NCBI RefSeq assembly: GCF_020740795.1
Contig: NC_067282.1
Coordinates: forward strand, 42,809,290-42,873,289
Length of the DNA: 64,000 bases
Direction of reading: 5' to 3'
From: Apus apus
Taxonomy: Eukaryota; Chordata; Aves; Apodiformes; Apodidae
Under the pieces are notes generated by a model. It searched no databases, was not told where the DNA came from, and saw only the letters and a list, made by a program, of their open reading frames with translations. The stretch's first letter is position 1. Each line of letters begins with the position of its first letter. Of the stretch, positions 53,101-59,568 are shown piece after piece. A program made the translations under genes and the position numbers.

Positions 53101-56100
53101 GATGTAGTGAGCCCACATTAAAACACAGGTTTGGAATAGCATCAGATCTTTGCTTTCCTGAAATACAAGTTTGGACTACACCAAAAAGACCAAGGAATGA
53201 GTGGTGACATGCAGAATTCCAACCAAACTCTTAAATAAATTCTTTGAGACTGAGTTGCATACCAGAAGTTTCAATACTTACTAAACATTACTACTGTTGT
53301 TTTCTTTCAGGTTCCCAGCCTAAGTGCTTGACAGGGAACACTGTGTCGCTAAAAACAGCACTGAGAAGATCAAAGAGAGCTGCTTCCTAAGAAGTACGGC
53401 ATTTCCAGTCTAATTCATGGAACATGACTCACTATTGTTAAAGCCTTTGCCAATGTTGTTATCATCTGAGTATGGCAATAGATTTTCTCCAAAAGAAAGC
53501 CTAATCCCTCAAGTTCAAATACAACAGAAAGCAGAACTCTGTTGCTTGGATCCACTTCCAAAGAAAACACCTATGTCATGAAAGAGGAGAGAAGGAGGCA
53601 AAACAACTTGCTTGTCACTACAGAAAACACTCTAGACAAAATTGGTAACACACTACGTGACAGACTGAACATACTGTCACTACACACTGCAGTTTTTAGA
53701 AACAAAATCCCCAAAGTTACCTTTGTGCTACTTAAACAAAACTTAACAAAGATGCAGAGGATTTCTAAGATGGCACAAACGGCATTAGTTTACCACAGTC
53801 CACACTGATCCTAACTTAACTGAACCCATTTCCCTGCGACACATGAAGGCTTCATAAAACAAAAAAGAACAGATGTGTACACGTTGCCCTCTGCTTTGCA
53901 AAGAAACCATATTTACTTAAGGCAGCTCAGTGAAATGCCAGTTCCCTCACTGCTAACAGTGCCCGAACAAGTCTACTGCTGTATGATTTCTCAGTCTCCA
54001 CAGGAGAACATTTGTGGGAGGAGATGGACATGACACTTGCACCACTGAAGCGTAAATGGCACAGTACATTCCTCAATTAACAATACCTCCCCATTTCTTT
54101 AAGCTGGTGGCCACACTTCTCGTTCCAAAAGAGCAAAGCTGTTTATTGTTCTTGGTTCCTTCAAGGTCAGCAATACTGCAACAAGAAAACTTCTACAACT
54201 GTCTGACACCTGAGCTTAGCACACACAAGGGTTTATCATCAGTTATATTTGCTGCACTGACAATTATACGGAGTGCAGATTTTTAATCAAATGCAGCAGA
54301 TCAACCATAATTAAGCTACAGAATAAAAATACCTTTATTAGACCAGACTAAAAGAATCCAGAATGCAAGCTGAGGAGAACATCTCCTTTTCATCATTTGT
54401 AAAGCTTAGAAGAACAAACATTCCTAAGCAGCAGTCTCACAATACACAATAAATCACTGCCCTACAAATGCACAACAGAGAAGCCCTGTGGCTACTACAG
54501 AGTTCTTAGAAGTAATACTGATGAGGTTTATGCAACCAAAGCCTTAATCTTGAATAAATTAATGTTTCATTTCTATTGAACACAGAAAAAACCCTCAGCT
54601 TCTCAAAAGTAGCAGTTTTGCATTAAAAAAACCTCAACAACCAGATGAACACTTCATAGTATTGTGTCTGAGTTATATAAGCATGCAAAGAAACAAAAGC
54701 TTTACTCCAAAAGAAAGTGAAGAGGTGGAGTGAAAAACTCCACATCCAGAGATCAACACGCAGCATTACCTAACACTGTTTCCTGTACAGTTATTTTACT
54801 AATGGAAAGCTAGTGTTTGAAGGTTTACCATGGTCCTGCTTGTCTCCACCATGCTTTAAAGTCAGTAGAATAAAAATTGTCCCTGCTTAGGAGTCTCTTG
54901 TTTGACTACTATCAGTAAGTACATGAAACCTAGGAGCCCAGTACACAGAGCTGAATATCACTTTTATTCAGCTCAATACACCGCCCAAGCAGGAGAAGAC
55001 TCAAGCTGTCTTCAAATTCTCCTTTCCATACCATTGCTTTAAGAATTAATTTTGGCTGTATTTAATTTGGTCTAATGGTTTTCCTGTTTTACTATTGACT
55101 GAGGCCACATTTATTCCTCTACCAACATTATTTTTAACTCCACTCATTAACACATTTATCTTCTACACAAAATTTTAGGCCAAACTACATTTGCTGCTCC
55201 ACTTGCCATATTAAATACAAAATGCTTTTCAGGACAAGCTTTAGAGATCCCACATTTGCATCTTTGAGGTTCTGCAGAGCGTGCAGCTGCATCCAGTGCT
55301 GATCTAGCAAATATGTGTCCTGAGTTCGCATCCATTTTTATTTCAAACACTTGAGATATGACATAAAATGTCAACAGAAATACTGTTACGACTACTACCA
55401 GTTTCACAGCACCTGCTATCCTCATGTTTAGTCTTCATCCAGCTAATGACACCATTGCATTAAAAATAGCCACCTCTCCTGGCCACAGCTCCCAGGTGGG
55501 CAGGGGCCTGAGAGCCACCAGGACCCCAGAGAGGACAGGTGAAGAGTTGCTCTCTACAACTACCTGAAAGGAGGTTGTAGGTAGGTGGGAGTTGGCCTCT
55601 TCTCTCAAGTGAATAATGATGAGAGGAAATGGCCTGAAGTTGTGCCAGGGGAGGTTTAGGCTGGATATTAGAAAGAATTTCTTTACCAAAAGAGTGGTTG
55701 GACAGTGGAACAGGCTGCCCAGGGAGGTGGTGGAGTCACCATCCCTGGAAGTATTTAAAAGAAATGTAGATATAGTGCTTCGAGACATGATTTAAGCACT
55801 GAATGGGTAAATTAGTTTATGGTAGGGGGATTTAGGTTATGGTTGGACTTTATTATCTTCAAGGTCCCTTCCAACCAAGATGATTCTGGAAGAGCCAGAT
55901 GGCTCCAGGGAAGTTGCACCACCAGAGGAAGGCAGCAGTGGAGGCAAGGAGGGCAGCCAGAGCCAACCTCGGCTGGAATGGCTGCCCTGCACAGAGATCT
56001 GATTTTAGAGAGATTTTAGAGTGCAAGCCCTGTGAGAGTGTCTGAAGGAAATAGGGCTGTTTAGCCTGGAGAAAAGGAGGCTGAGAGGAGACCTTAGTGC

Positions 56101-59100
56101 TCTCTACATCTACCTAAATGGAGGTTGTAGTGAGGTGGGGGTTGGTCTCTTCTCCCTAGTAACAAACAACAGGACAAGAGGAAATGGCCTCAAACTGAAC
56201 CAGGGAAGGTTTACACTGGCTATTAGGAAAGATTTATTCACTGAAAGGGTAATTAAATATTGGAATAGGCTGCCCATGGAGGTGGCTGAGACATGCAAAT
56301 GCAGTGCTTGGGAACATGGTTTAAGCATTGGACTTGTTAGGTTAATGGTTGGTAAAGCTAGGTTATAGTTGGACTGGATGATCTTAGCGGACTTTTCCAA
56401 CCAGAATGATTCTGTGATTAGCACTGGTAGCATAGTCATGCAAGACCAGATTTTATATTAGCATTAAAATGAAAGTACTTTAGAGTTAAATACAGGTTTA
56501 AAACATGCCAGGAAGTGTACTTTAAACTGGAATAATAATGTTTCAGAAGGACTGAAATTATGCATGTGCATAATGAATGAAAGGCAATAAAACAAGACAT
56601 CGAAACAGAAAGTGCCAAAAGTAGCAGGCACTGAACAAAAGCAAGATAGGAAGGTGAACTCAGTCCTGGCATTTAACCCTAACATGACACATTTATTCAT
56701 GACTGGACACAGCTAGGCTCATCTATTGCCTTATTCTCCAGAAGAAACAACTCAAGTGAACTGCTGTTCTTTTGGAGGGCTGATTTGATGCTCTCGTCCT
56801 TTCATTCCAGAGGCTTTCACAAGCTTAGTTGCTCAGAGACAGCACACTCAGAGCATCCTAAATGGAGATTTAACCACTTCCAAAATTGTACCAAATGTTC
56901 TCCCAAACAATTTATCCTTTGTTTTCTGATCAATAACCAAAGTTGCCACTATCACAGGTCAGACTGGTTATTTTGCACTCATCTTTTCTGTACTTACACT
57001 CTTTGGAAAATGACATTGTATTATTTTTGTACAGTATCTACTTGAAACTGCTACCAGATGAGTGAAAGGCTCAGTTTGAGTAACAGCTGACACTCTTGTA
57101 AAAGCAAATCAGTACTTCAAGTTCACTGCAAGCGTTTCTGAAGCAATCACAGTCTATAATCCAATTTCTTCAGCTGAATTCCCCAAAGAAGTCAACACAC
57201 CAAACTTCATGCAGGATTTGTATATACATAAGTCACTATCATTCAAAAACCCCCTTGCCCCCATCTTTTTCTTAGTTTTTTAATTAAGGAGCCAGTGGGG
57301 TAAACCAGCAATTTACTTCCATTCATAGTAATTCAGACAGGATAAACTGCTTAAAAATAAATGGCCTTTGAGACTGAATAAAGGAAAACAGCACAGAATC
57401 CTAAAAAAGAATTCTACATTTCTTTTTTTTTTGCTGCCTATAGATGAGAAAGACAATAGTAATGAAGAACAATTAAATTCCTTTTCTTCTGATGAACTAC
57501 ATGTTGCCTCTTATTAAAGCTTACCTGAGAACATGAGGAGATATCTTTAAAATTCTTTTCAAGCACAACAGATTTGGTGTCTGGACTGATGAGGTTAACT
57601 TCAAACCTTCCGACCTGGAGGGCAGAGGGTGAAAGAGGGGGTGGAAAAAGTAAGTCTAGTTTATTATAGCCTTGGAGGCACAACATTAACAGCAACAAAA
57701 ATGTCACAATCTAGTAATTTCTTGTTCACAGAATACCTTCAGCACAACAGCTTACTCAGCAGGAACAAGGGTGCCATAATTCAACCTATGTTGAGTAAGA
57801 ATATTTCAGCAAGAACAATACACTCAGCTGAATAGGAAAGAGAGTTGGAAAGAAGACAGCTTTTCTTCCCCTCCCTTTTCTTTTTGAGTTATTTCGGTCC
57901 AAAGATCACATGTTTGACAAACAATATTAAAACCTTCAGTAAACAATGTAGCTAAATTAACAGCTGCCGTAAAAACCGGTTTTTGTGGATTAATTTTTTA
58001 AACTACATTGTAAATCAGCTGAGAAGCTATGTTGATCTTAGGTTGATAACTTCTTATTTTTGTCCTAATTTTTGAGAAAGCATAGGTTTTACAGCAAGCT
58101 ATCTTTCAGGTTTCCCTAACTGCTTTTCAAGCATATGGAAAGTATTCCATAGAGTTCAGGGAGTTTCTCAACCAAATCCTTTTCATGACTAGTGATGGCT
58201 GTGGCTTTCTAAAGGGCAATGCATTCTCACTTCAGTTAGTATTTCTCCAAGAGGATAAAAGGCAAGAGTGATCTTTAAAGCAAATGGGAAGACAAAAATC
58301 CAGGCATTTAGTGCCCTGTTATTATAAGGTCCAAATAACTTTCCTTTTATGGGTCACCTCCTTTAAGTGTCCTTTTGTTTTCTCAACACAAGCTCTTAAG
58401 ATGTCAAATGCACTTCAGACAAGAGAAAAAATAACCAGGAGGTCTGAAGAAAGAGGTCTTCAGAGCAGAGACTGAGTACTCATCTTGGGAAAGACAAGCT
58501 AAACATCAGAACAAGTTATCATAAAGAGGTTAGCTGAAACATAAGGCTCTGAAAGCCTCATGTGAAGTTGTGTCTTTTCAATCACACAAAAAAAGAGGAA
58601 TTGTTCACATGTAAGTCTTCCTCCATTCACTTTTTGAAAGAATACTCTCTTTTTCCAGCTGTGTCCTACCTCTCAACAACATCAGAACTGCATATAAAAT
58701 ACAGATTTCCCTAGAAACTCTGCTCCTGTAAGTAATTACTCCTTAAGTAATTCCCTTAAAATCTGCCTGAGCTCATGAGTTGAGGTGACTTCCTAAAGGA
58801 AGTTCAGCTACCTGCATTCCAATCATTTATGAACAGATAAATATTTATGACAAATCGTGAAACCATACTGGATCCACATTATTTATCTTGCAAAACTCAG
58901 CCTCAAACTGCACAGGGGAAGATACAGTGCAAAACTGACATGAAACTGTTCATCCTAGCACAAACCTGGAACAACATTGTCCTGTTCTTCTCAGAATCGG
59001 AGGGCTGAACATGACTGGGTGCACTTGCATGTCTTCTACGTGGTTGTATTTTCAGGTTTGTGTCATGAACTCTTCTTTGCATAACTGCAGTAACGCTGCT

Positions 59101-59568
59101 GCACCGGGACCGAAACTCTTGCTGCTCATCAAAGCCAGAGTCCTCTAAAATTCGTTCTGGAAAGGAGCCACGAGTGCTGGCCAGGTTGGTCAAGTTGGTC
59201 TGACTGCCGACTGTAAACATCGCAGTGTGCCCTGCAGTGTTATTTGGGCTGTCTAGCTCCTCAAACGGGTTATCTGATGGAGAAGCTGGAACATTTCCTT
59301 CACATAGTGGTAAGTCCAAACTTGACTCGTTGTTCCGCTGCTCATTTAATAGTTTGAGGCGCTGGCGCTCATGAAGGCTGAACTTCTCAATGCAATCATC
59401 AATCAGCGTGGAAGGAGCTTTCTTGTGAGTCACCATCACCTTTCCACAGTACAAGACCTCAAACTTTTGAGAGTCATAGAAGGCATCTTCACTATCCTTA
59501 CTTGGTTTGGCATCTTCTTTCAGTGCTGCTTTGGAGACTTGTCTTATGCTGCTAATGACATCAGGAAC
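13962..59568 (-). CDS. TBC1D4: TBC1D4 (AS160) Rab GTPase-activating protein, 19 coding exons, lacks exon 1
   Basis: TBC1D4 is a cytosolic Rab-GAP that holds Rab8/10/14-type GTPases inactive on vesicles until Akt or AMPK phosphorylation recruits 14-3-3 proteins; in mammals this controls GLUT4 traffic. Nineteen exons join to 3375 bases (1124 codons plus stop) with matching phases and GT-AG borders. Order of parts (window residues): end of PTB1 and linker with S318/S341-type Akt sites (1-201), PTB2 (about 200-310), linker with S570, S588, T642, S666 sites (379-518), the alternatively spliced region (519-622), the calmodulin-binding/helical segment (about 660-720), the TBC domain (about 740-960), and a C-terminal coiled coil (991-1124). 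The paralogue TBC1D1 was considered, but the exon 19 and exon 20 residues fit TBC1D4 (for example [13 protein letters not shown]). Exon 1, the promoter and the first PTB domain are outside the window. Residue alignments to the human protein are from memory. Confidence 0.97.
14190..17743 (-). other. TBC1D4 introns 18 and 19 (around exon 19)
   Basis: The two introns (15992-17743 and 14190-15814) flank exon 19. They hold an A/C-rich run near 14667-14700, and no recognised mobile elements. Confidence 0.8.
15815..15991 (-). CDS. TBC1D4: TBC1D4 exon 19 (coiled-coil start)
   Basis: This exon is 177 bases (59 residues, 991-1049), phase 0. It begins [20 protein letters not shown] and ends [13 protein letters not shown]. 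The leucine heptads suggest a coiled coil after the GAP domain. This exon separates TBC1D4 from TBC1D1. Confidence 0.96.
17744..17913 (-). CDS. TBC1D4: TBC1D4 exon 18 (end of TBC domain)
   Basis: This exon is 170 bases, phase 1 to 0, window residues 934-990. It begins [19 protein letters not shown] and continues [14 protein letters not shown] and MEKIITQ. It was found by translating between the TTTTAG acceptor and GTAAGG donor; no long open frame covers it. Confidence 0.94.
17914..20158 (-). other. TBC1D4 intron 17
   Basis: 2.2 kb. The A/C-rich tract at 18951 is the only notable element. Confidence 0.82.
18951..19012. repeat. A/C-rich (CAAA)n-like tract
   Basis: About 60 bases of imperfect CAAA/CCAAA units on the + strand in intron 17. 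The TBC1D4 transcript would read GTTT-rich. Confidence 0.9.
20159..20318 (-). CDS. TBC1D4: TBC1D4 exon 17 (TBC domain)
   Basis: This exon is 160 bases, phase 0 to 1, window residues 881-934. It reads [20 protein letters not shown], then [30 protein letters not shown] is a hallmark of the later TBC helices. The donor is GTAAGA. Confidence 0.96.
20319..23029 (-). other. TBC1D4 intron 16
   Basis: 2.7 kb of AT-rich sequence. Apart from the A/C-rich tract at 22108, nothing was recognised. Confidence 0.82.
22108..22176. repeat. A/C-rich (CAAA)n-like tract
   Basis: Imperfect AAAC units with almost no T on the + strand in intron 16. Confidence 0.88.
23030..23274 (-). CDS. TBC1D4: TBC1D4 exon 16 (TBC catalytic fingers)
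   Basis: This exon is 245 bases, phase 1 to 0, window residues 799-880. It carries both GAP fingers: the arginine of RTFPTHPYF (human R973) at its first full codon, and the glutamine of [11 protein letters not shown] (human Q1010). [18 protein letters not shown] and YRPDMMSLQ follow. The protein should therefore be an active Rab-GAP. Confidence 0.97.
23711..23869 (-). CDS. TBC1D4: TBC1D4 exon 15 (TBC domain)
   Basis: This exon is 159 bases, phase 1 to 1, window residues 746-799. [14 protein letters not shown] is the first conserved TBC block, followed by [19 protein letters not shown] and AILVDLG. The last glycine codon is split with the next exon, which supplies the catalytic arginine. Confidence 0.95.
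25416..25574 (-). CDS. TBC1D4: TBC1D4 exon 14 (start of TBC region)
   Basis: This exon is 159 bases, phase 1 to 1, window residues 693-746. It reads [19 protein letters not shown], then [20 protein letters not shown], leading into the TBC domain. A CR1 3' fragment begins about 90 bases upstream of its acceptor. Confidence 0.95.
25663..25915 (+). mobile_element. CR1 LINE 3' fragment in intron 13
   Basis: It reads aggaaagctggggagggact, then agacattaggaggaaattct, ggaacaggttgcccagggaa and ccatccctggaagtgttcaa. It is oriented opposite to TBC1D4. The extreme 3' tail is degraded. Confidence 0.92.
27406..27423. repeat. poly-A tract (18 A)
   Basis: An 18-base A run in intron 13, without a recognisable retroposed body. 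Confidence 0.95.
29266..29475 (-). CDS. TBC1D4: TBC1D4 exon 13 (calmodulin-binding/helical segment)
   Basis: This exon is 210 bases, phase 1 to 1, window residues 623-693. The first half is acidic and variable ([18 protein letters not shown]). The second half is a long amphipathic helix, [20 protein letters not shown], almost identical to the mammalian calmodulin-binding region. The donor is GTTAGC. Confidence 0.95.
30371..30531 (-). CDS. TBC1D4: TBC1D4 exon 12
   Basis: This exon is 161 bases, phase 2 to 1, window residues 569-623. It begins [16 protein letters not shown], then [20 protein letters not shown] and [11 protein letters not shown]. The RISWR...ASPMNKSPS block is the family's conserved segment before the TBC domain. 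The residue at human S751 is Thr here. The acceptor is CCTTCAG and the donor GTCTGT, a weaker donor than the others. Confidence 0.93.
33468..33528. repeat. (CAAA)n tract
   Basis: Several consecutive CAAA units after an A-run, + strand, intron 11. Confidence 0.9.
34405..34458. repeat. A/C-rich tract (CCAA and CAAA units)
   Basis: A run of CCAA units followed by A-rich sequence, + strand, intron 11. Confidence 0.85.
36564..36620. repeat. A/C-rich tract
   Basis: Imperfect CAAA/CCAA units on the + strand about 140 bases from the CR1 at 36761. Confidence 0.85.
36761..37027 (-). mobile_element. CR1 LINE 3' fragment in intron 11
   Basis: It begins acagaatcacagaattctag, then tttggaagggacctcgagag, and extends through gaatgtctccagtgaaggag. 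The same subfamily as the 8701-9108 copy is suggested by near-identical wording. It ends at tatcactag near 37027. Confidence 0.92.
37422..37516 (-). mobile_element. CR1 LINE short 3' fragment in intron 11
   Basis: About 95 bases: gaatcacagaaccacagaat, then gttggaagggtcatctagag and gctaaagcaggatcacctag. It is very strongly 5'-truncated and lies about 400 bases from another CR1 in the same orientation. Confidence 0.88.
38702..38851 (-). CDS. TBC1D4: TBC1D4 exon 11 (long-isoform exon)
   Basis: This exon is 150 bases, phase 2 to 2. It reads [16 protein letters not shown], then [18 protein letters not shown] and SENDLSK. It corresponds to the exon that in mammals is included mainly in the muscle long isoform (the region of human R684 and S704). 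It is the least conserved exon in the window: the duplicated SAPSF/TAPSF of human is a single SAPSF here. The phase allows it to be skipped or included without breaking the frame. The acceptor is TGCACAG and the donor GTGAGA. Confidence 0.88.
40613..40839 (-). CDS. TBC1D4: TBC1D4 exon 10 (T642 Akt/14-3-3 site)
   Basis: This exon is 227 bases, phase 0 to 2, window residues 444-519 (the last is split). It begins [16 protein letters not shown], a proline-rich stretch, then [20 protein letters not shown], which holds the main insulin-responsive Akt site (human T642) in its full RRRAHT context. VRSPLLRQ keeps human S666. The exon is far more GC-rich than the surrounding introns. Its end (TCVEAT) does not match the mammalian sequence. 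Confidence 0.94.
41811..41885 (-). CDS. TBC1D4: TBC1D4 exon 9 (S588 Akt site)
   Basis: This small exon is 75 bases (25 residues, 419-443), phase 0. It encodes [17 protein letters not shown], then [14 protein letters not shown] keeps the Akt consensus around human S588. One change is Cys for Ser in FERCNS. The donor is GTACGT. Confidence 0.94.
43389..43433. repeat. (TA)n-(CA)n compound microsatellite
   Basis: About ten TA units pass into TATG/TGTA and then five to six CA units, 45 bases in all, in intron 8. Likely polymorphic. Confidence 0.95.
43740..44023 (+). mobile_element. CR1 LINE 3' fragment in intron 8
   Basis: It carries ttaggttggacattaggaaa, atccctggagacatccaaag and ggactagatgacctttatag, ending in ccttccaacccacgacattc, then tataacaattctgtga. 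It is opposite to TBC1D4. Confidence 0.92.
44700..45164 (+). mobile_element. LTR-like segment with possible primer-binding site
   Basis: This is a GC-rich island in an AT-rich intron. In order it holds a GC box (gggcggggc, 44708-44716), an AATAAA (about 44836-44841), a GC-rich stretch, a CT run (45091-45115), a CA-rich end, and GTGACCCCAACG (45147-45158), which is close to a tRNA-Trp primer-binding site as used by avian retroviruses. This order (promoter elements, polyA signal, U5, PBS) is that of a 5' LTR. The 5' boundary, a TG start and target duplications were not identified, and no gag, pol or env remains were seen, so it is an old fragment at most. Confidence 0.35.
45091..45115. repeat. 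(CT)n microsatellite
   Basis: Twelve and a half uninterrupted CT units inside the LTR-like segment. Confidence 0.97.
45301..45313. repeat. poly-C tract
   Basis: Thirteen C in a row after tataaa. The minus strand is therefore a G-run that could pair with other G-runs nearby. Confidence 0.95.
46385..46504 (-). CDS. TBC1D4: TBC1D4 exon 8 (S570-type site)
   Basis: This exon is 120 bases (40 residues, 379-418), phase 0. It begins [11 protein letters not shown] and ends [21 protein letters not shown] retains the serine equivalent to human S570. The donor is GTAAGA. Confidence 0.94.
46640..46675. repeat. A/C-rich tract
   Basis: A-runs separated by single C on the + strand in intron 7, about 140 bases beyond exon 8. 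Confidence 0.88.
47080..47190 (-). CDS. TBC1D4: TBC1D4 exon 7
   Basis: This exon is 111 bases (37 residues, 342-378), phase 0. It includes [20 protein letters not shown] and IHIGEAPS. The acceptor is TGACAG and the donor GTAAAG. Confidence 0.94.
47978..48069 (-). CDS. TBC1D4: TBC1D4 exon 6
   Basis: This exon is 92 bases, phase 1 to 0, ending at window residue 341. It encodes [18 protein letters not shown], then [13 protein letters not shown], which is very close to human. The acceptor is TTCTCAG and the donor GTAATG. Confidence 0.94.
49616..49638. repeat. poly-A tract (23 A)
   Basis: An uninterrupted run of 23 A in intron 5. No retroposed body or clear target duplication was seen next to it. 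Confidence 0.95.
49943..50075 (-). CDS. TBC1D4: TBC1D4 exon 5 (PTB2 C-terminal helix)
   Basis: This exon is 133 bases, phase 0 to 1, window residues 267-311 (the last is split). It reads [18 protein letters not shown], then [19 protein letters not shown]. It forms the C-terminal helix of PTB2 and the start of the following helical segment. The donor is GTAGCA. Confidence 0.94.
50076..52653 (-). other. TBC1D4 intron 4
   Basis: 2.6 kb without recognised mobile elements. An A/C-rich stretch lies at about 50378-50402, and a T/G-rich one at 52405-52422. Confidence 0.8.
52654..52758 (-). CDS. TBC1D4: TBC1D4 exon 4 (PTB2)
   Basis: This exon is 105 bases (35 residues, 232-266), phase 0, with a TTTTAG acceptor and a GTGAGT donor. 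[15 protein letters not shown] and [13 protein letters not shown] are the central strands of the second PTB domain. No single long open frame marks it; it was found by translating the minus strand between the acceptor and donor. Confidence 0.94.
55057..55425 (-). pseudogene. FAM3C: FAM3C (ILEI) processed pseudogene, 3'-truncated
   Basis: The minus strand opens with a start codon at 55425 and reads [20 protein letters not shown], the FAM3C signal-anchor segment. It continues through [35 protein letters not shown] and MASGAANVV, with no intron although the parent gene is multi-exon. At the PKI-CLED position a one-base gain and nearby small losses shift the frame and give a stop at about 55156. 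Past it, similarity resumes in another frame ([16 protein letters not shown], 55080-55150) and fades near 55057. The rest of FAM3C is missing. FAM3C is a secreted FAM3-family protein; this copy should not make one. It lies in a TBC1D4 intron, on the same strand as the host gene. Confidence 0.85.
55547..55892 (+). mobile_element. CR1 LINE 3' fragment, first of a same-strand pair
   Basis: It starts at gctctctacaactacctgaa and contains ggcctcttctctcaagtgaa, gtggaacaggctgcccaggg and caccatccctggaagtattt. It ends ccttccaaccaagatgattc. It lies about 120 bases from the FAM3C pseudogene start, on the opposite strand. Confidence 0.9.
56040..56419 (+). mobile_element. CR1 LINE 3' fragment, second of a same-strand pair
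   Basis: It starts near gtctgaaggaaatagggctg and reads tttagcctggagaaaaggag, ggtctcttctccctagtaac and ggaataggctgcccatggag. It ends tccaaccagaatgattctgt. It is similar to the copy about 150 bases away but with its own substitutions and a small deletion. Confidence 0.9.
57525..57614 (-). CDS. TBC1D4: TBC1D4 exon 3 (start of PTB2)
   Basis: Ninety bases encode 30 residues (202-231), phase 0 at both ends, with a CAG acceptor and a GTAAGC donor. [16 protein letters not shown] opens the second phosphotyrosine-binding domain, followed by ISSCSQ. It is nearly identical to mammals and includes the arginine equivalent to human R363. Confidence 0.95.
58966..59568 (-). CDS. TBC1D4: TBC1D4 exon 2 (PTB1 end, Akt-site linker)
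   Basis: This is the longest exon here: 603 bases, phase 0 at both ends, window residues 1-201. It begins [10 protein letters not shown] directly after an AG and ends TMLFQ before GTTTGT. It holds the end of the first PTB domain (FEVLYCGKV...[13 protein letters not shown]) and a serine-rich linker. The linker keeps the motif [22 protein letters not shown] (human S318) and RRRHASAPS (human S341, an Akt and 14-3-3 site). The middle of the linker (about residues 75-115) is poorly conserved relative to human. Confidence 0.95.

Larger units (their letters stand above)
52759..57524 (-). other. TBC1D4 intron 3
   Basis: This 4.8-kb intron holds the FAM3C pseudogene and two same-strand CR1 fragments between 55057 and 56419. 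The part from 52759 to 55050 shows nothing recognisable. Confidence 0.85.

Noticed and set aside
53542..53808. 88-codon + strand frame in intron 3
   Set aside because: It matches no family I recognise, has AT-rich low-complexity composition, and has no splice or repeat context.
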